Shown: positions 32,694-40,320 of the stretch, one piece after another
Numbering within the stretch: the first letter of the stretch is position 1
Layout: each line of letters starts with the position of its first letter
NCBI GenBank assembly: GCA_945913255.1
Contig: CAMEDC010000028.1
Span: forward strand, 1-42,648
Direction of reading: 5' to 3'
From: an uncultured Lachnospiraceae bacterium
GTDB taxonomy: Bacteria > Bacillota > Clostridia > Lachnospirales > Lachnospiraceae
DNA length: 42,648 nt
Notes under the pieces: generated by a model
Database searches by the model: none
Told to the model about the DNA's origin: nothing
Seen by the model: only the letters and a program-made list of their open reading frames with translations
Translations under genes and position numbers: made by a program

Positions 32694-34514
32694 ATGTTTT
32701 TTATAAGATTCAAAAACAGAGTGAAGGAGTTCTTTGCCAATCCCTATAGTGTTATTTTCATCATCATCTTTTCTCTTTTACTGTTTCTGATTCTTGTACC
32801 CCTGGGGGAAATATTAAAGGAAAGTCTGCAGTTGAGCGTATCGGATGCAAAAAGAGAAGGTATGGGGACAGGTGCCTTGAGCTTATATTACTGGAAAAAA
32901 CTGTTTTGCAGTGCAATTTCCAGAAAGATGCTTTATGAACCGCTGGCACATTCTTTGTTTATAGCGATCTGCGTCTCCCTGTTAAGCATTACAATCGGTG
33001 CTACTGCTGCATGGCTGATGGTGCGTACGGACTTACCATTTAAAAAGTTTTTTTCATTGGCAATAATTGTACCCTATATGCTTCCGGCATGGTGTAAGGC
33101 TATGGCATGGGTAGCGGTTTTCAAAAATCCGCGAATCGGAGGTACGGCAGGCTTTTTAAGCTATCTTGGTTTTCAGATACCGGATTGGCTGGCATACGGC
33201 CCGATAGCAATCATCCTTGTCTTGTCCATACATAACTATGCATATACTTATCTTCTGGTTTCCGCAGCTCTGAAAAGTGTCAATACAGAGCTGGAAGAAA
33301 TGGGAGAAATAGCGGGAGCGAGCAGATGGTACATTTTGACAAGAATTACATTTCCGCTTGTCCTGCCTTCCATATTAGGTGCGTTTGTTCTGACCTTTTC
33401 GCAGGCGATGGGTACTTTCAGCGTACCTGCTTTCCTGGGACTGAAAACAGGATATTATACCATATCGACTATGCTTCAAAGTGCACTGATGCAGGGAAAT
33501 AATGGACTTGCAATGGTAATCAGCATTGTATTGATTTTAATCGCTTCCCTTAACATCATTGTCAATCAGAAACTGATTGGTACTCGTAAGAGCTTTGTAA
33601 CGATAAGCGGTAAGGGAAGCCGGACAACGACACATGTATCCCTTGGAAAATGGAAGGCTTTTATCACAATCGGAATGCTTGTGTTCATCGGAGCGGCGGT
33701 ATTGCTGCCATTGGGAATATTGGTACTTCAGAGTTTCATGCTGAAACTTGGAGATTTCGGAATAGATAACCTGACACTTCACTATTGGATTGGAGAAGGA
33801 CAAGAGTATATAGCAAACGGTTTACCTGGAGTGCTGCGGAATCCGGACTTTATTCATACCGTAAAAAATACATTGAAGCTTGTTTTTGCAACATCAATTA
33901 TTGCAGCATTATGCGGTCAGTTAGTGGGATATATTAATTCCAGAGGAAAGGGAAAACTTTCCGGTAAGCTCATAGATCAGCTGGTATTTGTTCCTTATCT
34001 GATACCGTCCATTGCCTTTGGAGCGATGTACCTGTCCATGTTTTCAACGGCAAAGACTTTTGATATAGGAAGATGGACCGTGAACTGGTTCCCGTCGTTG
34101 TATGGTACATTTACTTTGCTTGTTTTGGTAAGCGTGGTAAAAAATCTTCCCTTTTCCAGTAGATCAGGAACTGCCAATATGATGCAGATTGGCACGGAAC
34201 TGGAGGAAGCAGCGCAGGTTTCGGGTGCGAAATTTCTGACAAGAATGAGGCGGATTATTTTTCCCTTGTCTAAAAGCGGTTTTTTGTCAGGTTTTCTGTT
34301 GATCTTTATCAATGTTATGAAGGAACTGGACTTGATTATCATTCTGGTTACGCCGAAGATGAAGACATTGCCGTATATGGCCTATTCCTATCTGACAGGA
34401 GGAACGGAACAATATTCGAACGTAGTGGCATTGATTATGTTTGCGATTGTTTTTGTCATGTATTTTATTGCGGGAAGGGTATCAAAAGAAGATGTGTCAT
34501 TAAATATTGGCTAA
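32694..34514 (+). CDS. ABC transporter permease, fused double type (Fe3+/2-aminoethylphosphonate class)
   Basis: This 606-aa membrane protein contains two complete permease halves in one chain, about 12 helices in all. Each half has an EAA-type coupling loop: ELEEMGEIAGAS near residue 199, and ELEEAAQVSGAK near residue 502. Fused permeases of this layout occur in iron(III) and phosphonate-type importers (FbpB, PhnU/V-like). The fused chain would form the whole channel with two copies of the ATPase encoded next. The substrate cannot be read from the permease. Confidence 0.88.
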   Translation: MFFIRFKNRVKEFFANPYSVIFIIIFSLLLFLILVPLGEILKESLQLSVSDAKREGMGTGALSLYYWKKLFCSAISRKMLYEPLAHSLFIAICVSLLSITIGATAAWLMVRTDLPFKKFFSLAIIVPYMLPAWCKAMAWVAVFKNPRIGGTAGFLSYLGFQIPDWLAYGPIAIILVLSIHNYAYTYLLVSAALKSVNTELEEMGEIAGASRWYILTRITFPLVLPSILGAFVLTFSQAMGTFSVPAFLGLKTGYYTISTMLQSALMQGNNGLAMVISIVLILIASLNIIVNQKLIGTRKSFVTISGKGSRTTTHVSLGKWKAFITIGMLVFIGAAVLLPLGILVLQSFMLKLGDFGIDNLTLHYWIGEGQEYIANGLPGVLRNPDFIHTVKNTLKLVFATSIIAALCGQLVGYINSRGKGKLSGKLIDQLVFVPYLIPSIAFGAMYLSMFSTAKTFDIGRWTVNWFPSLYGTFTLLVLVSVVKNLPFSSRSGTANMMQIGTELEEAAQVSGAKFLTRMRRIIFPLSKSGFLSGFLLIFINVMKELDLIIILVTPKMKTLPYMAYSYLTGGTEQYSNVVALIMFAIVFVMYFIAGRVSKEDVSLNIG

Positions 34515-34538
34515 TCTGTGTGAAAGGAATCGAAACAA

Positions 34539-35654
34539 GTGAATCAGATAGAGTTAAAAAATGTAGATAAATATTATGGCAAAAATCATGTATTGAAAGG
34601 AGTTAATCTGGCTATAGAGGAAGGGGAATTTATGACTTTTCTGGGACCTTCCGGATGTGGCAAGACTACTACCTTAAGGGTAATCGCGGGATTGGAAAAA
34701 CCGGACGGTGGGATAGTGGTTATCAGCGGAAAAGAGGCAGCTAATGCTGAAACATTGAATTTTCTGTCTCCCGGTAAAAGAGGGCTGAATCTTGTATTTC
34801 AATCCTATGCACTGTGGCCGCATATGACAGTATATGAGAATGTAGCATTCGTATTAAAAGTACAAAAAATGCCAAAAGAAAAAATAGAAGAAAATGTAAA
34901 ATATGCGTTGTCTTTGATGCAAATAGAGCAATACAGAGACCGATATCCTTCGGAATTGTCAGGAGGACAGCAGCAGAGAGTGGCAATTGCCAGAGCGATT
35001 GTATCGAAACCAAAGGTCTTGCTGCTGGACGAGCCTCTTTCCAATCTTGATGCGAAGCTGAGGCTGGAAATGAGAAGTGAGCTGAAACGCCTGCACAGAG
35101 AATTGGGAACGACCATGGTCTATGTGACACATGATCAGGTCGAAGCGCTAACGCTTTCTACAAGGATTGCCGTGTTCTTTGAGGGAGAAATTGTTCAGGT
35201 GGATACACCACTGCAGTTGTATACCAATCCGGCGACTCTGCAGGTCGCAAGGTTTATTGGAAATCCTAAAATCAATCTGATAGAGGGTATTGCCGTGAAT
35301 CATGGTGATATGGTTTCTGTTCATAGCATTCTGGGTAGTCTGGAAATTTCAAAGCAGGAGTTTGAAGCAGATTTTCCTGAAAATGAGCAGTGGGAATGTA
35401 TGCTTGGTATTCGGCCGGAGCATATTTCGGTGGAAACGGTTGGCACAGAAGAAAGTGCCGTTTCGATAGTCACAACAATGCTTGCAGGTTCTGAAACTTT
35501 GATTGAGGCAGAAAAATCAGGTCAAAGAATTATAATCAAGCAGCTTGGTATTTGCAATCACCAGTCGGGAGATAGGATTTATCTGAATCTGTCGACGGAT
35601 GATATAAATATTTTCCGTAGGGACAGCGGAAAGTTGATTAAGAAAATGAAATAA
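34539..35654 (+). CDS. ABC transporter ATP-binding protein
   Basis: A 371-aa ATPase of the PotA/FbpC/UgpC group. Walker A is GPSGCGKTT, LSGGQQQRVAIARAI is the signature, LLLDEPLSNLDAKLR is Walker B, and VTHDQVEA is the H-loop. The C-terminal ~120 residues form a TOBE/OB regulatory domain (GIRPEHISVE). The start is a GTG at 34539 with AAAGGA upstream. It lies 24 bp after the permease and 29 bp before the receptor gene. Confidence 0.92.
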   Translation: MNQIELKNVDKYYGKNHVLKGVNLAIEEGEFMTFLGPSGCGKTTTLRVIAGLEKPDGGIVVISGKEAANAETLNFLSPGKRGLNLVFQSYALWPHMTVYENVAFVLKVQKMPKEKIEENVKYALSLMQIEQYRDRYPSELSGGQQQRVAIARAIVSKPKVLLLDEPLSNLDAKLRLEMRSELKRLHRELGTTMVYVTHDQVEALTLSTRIAVFFEGEIVQVDTPLQLYTNPATLQVARFIGNPKINLIEGIAVNHGDMVSVHSILGSLEISKQEFEADFPENEQWECMLGIRPEHISVETVGTEESAVSIVTTMLAGSETLIEAEKSGQRIIIKQLGICNHQSGDRIYLNLSTDDINIFRRDSGKLIKKMK

Positions 35655-35683
35655 ACAGTCCCAAACAGAAAAGGAGAAAAATT

Positions 35684-36946
35684 ATGGAGAAACAAAAGAA
35701 ACTGCTTGCGATGATTCTGACAGTCAGCGTACTTACGACATCCTTCATCGGATGCGGAGTCACGGAAAAGGCTGACAACAGCACACCGCAAAGTACAGAA
35801 ACAGTGCAGAAGACGACGGAACTTCCGACGTCAGAAGCAGCACCAGAAACAACTGCGGATGACAATGACTGGGCAGTTGCAAACAAACTGAATGAAACAG
35901 AGAGCAGCGAAGAGCTGTATCAGAAAGCATTGGAAACAGCAGGAGGCGAGATTCATATTTATACGGTTTCCGGACGAATGGAAAAAGTTAAGGCAACTTT
36001 TGAAGAAGACTATCCGGGTCTGACATTAGTAGTACATGATCTAAACGTAAATGAACTTTTGGAAAAATTCAGAAGAGAATACGAAGCAGGTATTTATACT
36101 GCAGATGTGATTCATGTAAAAGAGCAGACAGGGCAAATCCTAAAGGAGTATGTAGAAACCGGAATGATGCATAATTATCAGCCGGAGGATATCTTTGGTG
36201 ATGTGGATGAAGCCTATCTGCAGTTGACACCCATGTATTTTGAAGCAGACTGGTGGTACTTTAATTCTGAGCAATATGAGAAATCCCCGATTGATTCCTG
36301 GTGGGATTTGACAAGAGAGGAATGGAACGGGAAATTTATGATTGTTGATCCACTGACCGATGTGGGGTATATGGCGCTGCTGACTACAATTGTTGAAAAT
36401 GCAGACCTTATGGCAGAAGCTTATAAAGAGGAATTCGGTGAAGAAATTGTGCTGGCTGATGATGAGCCGAATGCAGGATATGCCTTTTTGAAGAGATTTG
36501 CACAGAACAATCCGATTTTTGAGACATCTTCCAACAATATTGTAAAAGCAGTGGGTGCAGCAGGACAGAAAGATGCCCCTCTGGGATATGCAGTATCGTC
36601 TAAACTCCGTGAACGTGATCAGCAGGGGTGGCTTCTTGGTGTAGATCCTCTGAATTTTGCACCCGCTAATGGAATCTACGGTATGAATGTTGTTGAAATT
36701 GCCGATCATGCCCCAAATCCGGATGGAGCAAAATTGCTGATTCGTTATCTGACAGGTGATGCGGACGGTACAGCCAGAGGATTTAATCCCTATAATACGA
36801 TAGGAGGATGGTCAGTTCGCTCGGTTGTCCCTACGGTAGAAGGAAACATTGCATTTGAGGACTATAAGGTGTTCCCTCAGGATTTGGAATATACTTATGA
36901 ACATTTAAATGAGGTACAGGAATATTGGATTTCAGTACAGCCTTAA
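35684..36946 (+). CDS. Extracellular solute-binding lipoprotein of the ABC importer
   Basis: This 420-aa receptor has a signal peptide with lipobox FIGC (C24) and then a Thr/Glu-rich linker (~25-60). The bilobed binding domain resembles the Fe3+/phosphonate/polyamine receptor group (GGEIHIYTVSGRMEKVKATFEEDYPG, ADVIHVKEQTGQ, DSWWDLTREEWNGKFMIVDP, APNPDGAKLLIRYL). The iron-receptor tyrosine pair near the C-terminus is not evident, which speaks against a simple ferric transporter. AAAGGAG precedes the ATG. It delivers its ligand to the fused permease. Confidence 0.85.
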   Translation: MEKQKKLLAMILTVSVLTTSFIGCGVTEKADNSTPQSTETVQKTTELPTSEAAPETTADDNDWAVANKLNETESSEELYQKALETAGGEIHIYTVSGRMEKVKATFEEDYPGLTLVVHDLNVNELLEKFRREYEAGIYTADVIHVKEQTGQILKEYVETGMMHNYQPEDIFGDVDEAYLQLTPMYFEADWWYFNSEQYEKSPIDSWWDLTREEWNGKFMIVDPLTDVGYMALLTTIVENADLMAEAYKEEFGEEIVLADDEPNAGYAFLKRFAQNNPIFETSSNNIVKAVGAAGQKDAPLGYAVSSKLRERDQQGWLLGVDPLNFAPANGIYGMNVVEIADHAPNPDGAKLLIRYLTGDADGTARGFNPYNTIGGWSVRSVVPTVEGNIAFEDYKVFPQDLEYTYEHLNEVQEYWISVQP

Positions 36947-36984
36947 TAAGAGGTATTCTGCAGCAAAAGAGGAGCTGATATAAA

Positions 36985-37410
36985 GTGAAATCAGAAAAAA
37001 TTGACGAGAAAAGCTGTGGAGCGGTTCTCTATCAGACAGATCATAATGTCCGGTACTATCTGATTGTGGAAAGCACTTCGGGTCATATAAGCTTTCCGAA
37101 AGGACATATTGAATCAGGCGAGACAGAGTGGGAAACTGCCTGCAGAGAAATATATGAAGAAACAGGCATTCAGAAAATGAATAGAATAGACGGATTCAGA
37201 GAGAGTTTTGTATGCCTGACCGAAAAAGGAAACAGGAAAGAAATTGTTTATTTCCTTGCAAAGTTTGCGGAGAAAACAATTGTTCTTCAGGACGGGGAAC
37301 TGATAAACAGTCAGATGCTGCCTTTGGAGGAAGCCTGTAAAAGAATTAACACACAAGAGGAAAGAGAAATTTTAAGAAAAGCTGAGGAATATTTAGAAGA
37401 GAATGAGTAA
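36985..37410 (+). CDS. NUDIX hydrolase
   Basis: A 141-aa protein with a perfect Nudix box from G40 to I62 (G-x5-E-x7-REIYEETGI, with E46, R54, E55, E58 and E59). Family members cleave nucleoside diphosphates linked to another group. The short length and SFPKGHIESGE opening resemble diadenosine-polyphosphate or generic Nudix hydrolases. The start is a GTG at 36985 after GAGGAG. The MBL gene overlaps its end by 8 nt, so it belongs to the transporter operon and may act on an imported or derived phosphoanhydride. Confidence 0.88.
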   Translation: MKSEKIDEKSCGAVLYQTDHNVRYYLIVESTSGHISFPKGHIESGETEWETACREIYEETGIQKMNRIDGFRESFVCLTEKGNRKEIVYFLAKFAEKTIVLQDGELINSQMLPLEEACKRINTQEEREILRKAEEYLEENE

Positions 37411-38278
37411 GCTATATTGTTTTAATGTGGGAAAGGCAGATTGCTTTTTGCTGGAACTGACCTGCGGAGAGAAAACAGAATATGTTTTAGTGGATGGCGG
37501 AAGCAGAGCGCAGACTTCAACCTATATTCGTTCCTGCCTGCAAAATCTGGGAATAAAAAGGCTGAGCTGCATGATATTGACGCATTTACATCAGGACCAT
37601 TTGGGATATCTGGACAATATAGCGAAAGAAATTCAGGTGGATAAGGCTGTACTACCTTATCCGCCTATTCCGTTAACGCAGAGAGATCTGGACGGAATAC
37701 AGGATTCGGAACGCATTGAGGATATTCTTGCGTATAATCGTTTGTGGAATGTCCTTCGTGAGAGGCAATGCCAGATAGAAACAACATTGCCGCTTACGGC
37801 TTCTTCCTGTGTTTTTGGTGATTTTGAGCTGAGGTGTCTGTATCCTTTTCCGGAAACAGTATCCTATGTATATGCAATGCTATGCAGGCTGCAGGGTGAA
37901 AAGCCGGATAAGATTAAACTCATGTATGATTCTATCCGCACTTTTTTTAATAAAGACAGTTCTTTGTGGCTGCTAAAGAAAAATCAGCAACCACTGCTGC
38001 TGTTATGTGGAGATGGGGTCCACTCTGCACTCACGGCAGCTGTCGGAGGATATGGAATAAAGGTTCCCATTATCAAGCTGGCGCATCATGGGAGGAATGA
38101 CAAAGGAAATCTGTACTTTCAGGATACCTTTATTGATGACCTGGAGCCTGAGAAAATAATTATTACCAGTGATATGGTTTCGGCACAGCCTTTTCTGGAA
38201 GGATGGCTAAAAATACGTCCTGAAGCAGAACTGATTATTACCGGAATGTATAAGGAGGTTCGGACAGTTGAATTATAA
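37403..38278 (+). CDS. Metallo-beta-lactamase-fold hydrolase
   Basis: A 291-aa cytoplasmic protein with the MBL metal site H61-x-H63-x-D65-H66 (THLHQDHLG). LLLCGDG around residue 200 and KLAHHGRND near 227 supply the remaining ligands, as in the ComEC-like MBL group. The early VDGGS is also typical. The family includes phosphodiesterases, nucleases and lactonases. It overlaps the Nudix gene upstream (8 nt) and the PHP gene downstream (11 nt), so the three enzymes are translated as a set. Confidence 0.85.
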   Translation: MSKLYCFNVGKADCFLLELTCGEKTEYVLVDGGSRAQTSTYIRSCLQNLGIKRLSCMILTHLHQDHLGYLDNIAKEIQVDKAVLPYPPIPLTQRDLDGIQDSERIEDILAYNRLWNVLRERQCQIETTLPLTASSCVFGDFELRCLYPFPETVSYVYAMLCRLQGEKPDKIKLMYDSIRTFFNKDSSLWLLKKNQQPLLLLCGDGVHSALTAAVGGYGIKVPIIKLAHHGRNDKGNLYFQDTFIDDLEPEKIIITSDMVSAQPFLEGWLKIRPEAELIITGMYKEVRTVEL

Positions 38279-38936
38279 ATATGAAATCCATTGCCATTGC
38301 AGGGAAATCAGTCCCTGTGGGCATTTAAGTGCGCATGAACTGGCTAAATTATATGAAGTGGCGGGATATGCGGGGATTGTGCTGACAGATCATTTTAGAA
38401 ATGATATACTGGAGCAACTTCCCGGAAACAGATGGGAGGATAAGGTCAAGGCCTTGTGGACACCTTATCTCGAGTTGAAAAAAGAATATGAAAAGACGGA
38501 TTTCTTTATTGGGAGAGGTATGGAAATACGATTCAATACGAATGGAAATGATATTCTTCTATACGGATTTTCTGAAGAGTTGTTTTTGAAAGAGGGAGAG
38601 AACTGGCTGGATATGGGACTGCCTGATTTTTGGGAGAAATATCACGATAAAATGCTCATCATTCAGGCACATCCCAATCGGAGGGATACCACTTTCCCGG
38701 AATCATTGACATATCTGCATGGTATTGAGGTGAAAAATACCAGTCCGCGAAATGAAAACCACAATGAGTTAAGCGAACAGACAGTAAAAGAAAATCCCTG
38801 GCTGATTGCTATTGGCGGAAGTGACTGCCATCGTGTGGAGGATGTGGCAGGAAGCGGCATCTGCTCCGGTAAAAGGATTCGAACCGAACAGGATTTGATA
38901 ACCATATTAGAAAACAAAGAGTTTTCTGTTATTTAG
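38268..38936 (+). CDS. PHP-domain metal-dependent phosphoesterase
   Basis: A 222-aa PHP-superfamily protein. Metal ligands are visible in the standard order: H8-x-H10 (EIHCHC), TDHF, the glutamate in GRGMEIRF, IQAHPNR, and GSDCHR near the C-terminus. Known PHP enzymes hydrolyse phosphate mono- or diesters, including histidinol phosphate, nucleotides and cyclic ribose phosphates. The start is a TTG at 38268 with AAGGAGG 8 nt upstream. It is the last gene of the operon; no terminator hairpin is evident before the convergent gene 22 bp away. Confidence 0.85.
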   Translation: MNYKYEIHCHCREISPCGHLSAHELAKLYEVAGYAGIVLTDHFRNDILEQLPGNRWEDKVKALWTPYLELKKEYEKTDFFIGRGMEIRFNTNGNDILLYGFSEELFLKEGENWLDMGLPDFWEKYHDKMLIIQAHPNRRDTTFPESLTYLHGIEVKNTSPRNENHNELSEQTVKENPWLIAIGGSDCHRVEDVAGSGICSGKRIRTEQDLITILENKEFSVI

Positions 38937-38958
38937 GTTCGGAAACGGAAGCAGAGAA

Positions 38959-40086
38959 CTATTCGCTTCTGTATTCACACAATAAATTTTTCATATGCAG
39001 GGTATCCAGCAGTTCTCTTCCGCCGGGAGTGCGGCGATAGAGCTGGATGGTGCCGATGCCGTCACTGCCTGCCCAGAGGGGCAGACGAGATTTTAACCCG
39101 TCAGGATTTTCGTACTGAAGGTGCAGCATCTGCTCTTTTGTGCAGGAGCCGGAGATCTTGATGACTGCGTTTTTGTTTTTGGCAATCACATGCCAGATAA
39201 AGCGCTTGTTTGTCTCTTTTGTTTCCCACTTGCACCGGGATAAAACAAAAGGTTTCAATCCGAAATCAAAATCCTCTCCCATATAGGATAACTGAATCAT
39301 CAGTTTGCGTCTCATCGGAAGGAACAAAAATCTTGGGCAACAGCCGTTTAATGCCAGAACGGAGTGGCGCAATTCTTTCCCGGTACGCTCGCTTGTGAGG
39401 CTGCCGGAGGACAACTGTATCCACGGCTTGTTAAAATCGCGCCCCCAATGCTTGTCACAATAGCCGCAGCTTGTGTCAGCTTGTACCTCATAGGAAACTC
39501 CGTCGAGAGTTACAAAACCTCTGAAAAAGCTTTTGATGCCCTCGCCATGCCAGTAGCTGTCCAGAGCATTAAAGAATCGAAAAAGCGGACCGGAAAGGAG
39601 TCCGGTGTGGCAGGAAACTGCCTTATATACTTCCAGATCCCATTCCATGGTACCGGCATCGCTCATGAAACAGCGGTGTTTTGCTTCCTCGGGTGATACA
39701 TCGATAAAGCCCGTAATACGGTTTTCACTGTAGAAACAATCTTCCACCTGCATGACAAGAGGACTCGGGGTGGTTTTCAGAGAAGAAATCGGATAGAAGG
39801 CATGGAGTTGCTTTCCACCCTGCCCCTGTGCATCGGGGAAAACACCTGCCTTGATGCAGACATAAGAAGGTTTTATCCCGCGTTTTTTATAGTAAGGATG
39901 CTGACCGAGAACGGGTTGTTCTCCGCCAAGCCCCGGATTAATCACGTAAAATTCCACAAAAAAAGTGCGAGTCTCACCTGTTTCGGACTGGACTCCCGAG
40001 AAGGAGTGCCACCACCTACAGTAGCCCTTTTTGGCAAGTGAACCTCGCAGCATATATGCATTTCTAGTCAAATCTGACTGATTCAT
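38959..40086 (-). CDS. Tocopherol cyclase/AttH-like beta-barrel protein
   Basis: A 375-aa protein with no signal peptide. The segment SCGYCDKHWGRDFNKPWIQLSSG, the N-terminal RGSLAKKGYCRWWHSFSG and a mostly beta, tryptophan-rich texture resemble the tocopherol cyclase and AttH/CrtC-like lipocalin-fold families. In plants the tocopherol cyclase closes a chromanol ring; bacterial relatives in anaerobes have no known substrate. It is monocistronic behind a strong promoter and divergent from the GH127 gene. I am confident of the family likeness but not of any function. Confidence 0.6.
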   Translation of the reverse strand: MNQSDLTRNAYMLRGSLAKKGYCRWWHSFSGVQSETGETRTFFVEFYVINPGLGGEQPVLGQHPYYKKRGIKPSYVCIKAGVFPDAQGQGGKQLHAFYPISSLKTTPSPLVMQVEDCFYSENRITGFIDVSPEEAKHRCFMSDAGTMEWDLEVYKAVSCHTGLLSGPLFRFFNALDSYWHGEGIKSFFRGFVTLDGVSYEVQADTSCGYCDKHWGRDFNKPWIQLSSGSLTSERTGKELRHSVLALNGCCPRFLFLPMRRKLMIQLSYMGEDFDFGLKPFVLSRCKWETKETNKRFIWHVIAKNKNAVIKISGSCTKEQMLHLQYENPDGLKSRLPLWAGSDGIGTIQLYRRTPGGRELLDTLHMKNLLCEYRSE

Positions 40087-40168
40087 CTGTGTTTTCCCGC
40101 TTCCCGTAATTGATGAAGAATCTTCGCAGTATCAATGAATAAAACAAGATTTCGTAGTGATTGTATTT

Positions 40169-40197
40169 ATTATAGTACAATATCTTGTAGATGACAA
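40169..40197 (-). promoter_or_regulatory. Promoter of the tocopherol-cyclase-like gene
   Basis: On the minus strand, TTGTCA (40197-40192) and a perfect TATAAT (40174-40169) are separated by 17 bp. The remaining 40198-40320 should hold the GH127 promoter; TAATAT (40276-40281) is a possible -10 without a good -35. Confidence 0.7.
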
Positions 40198-40320
40198 TAG
40201 TGTCGGAAGAATCTTAAGAAAAAAATGTCAAGAGATAAAAAGAACAATTGAAAAATGTGGGAAAGTATGAGATTGTAATATAGAAAAAGGTCGGTTTGGC
40301 GACAGAATGCGGAGGAAGGT

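Noticed and set aside
32694..36946. Annotation as a ferric iron importer (FbpABC)
   Set aside because: Only the fold class supports it. The GntR/UTRA gene and the three hydrolases point elsewhere, and the iron-ligand tyrosines are not evident.
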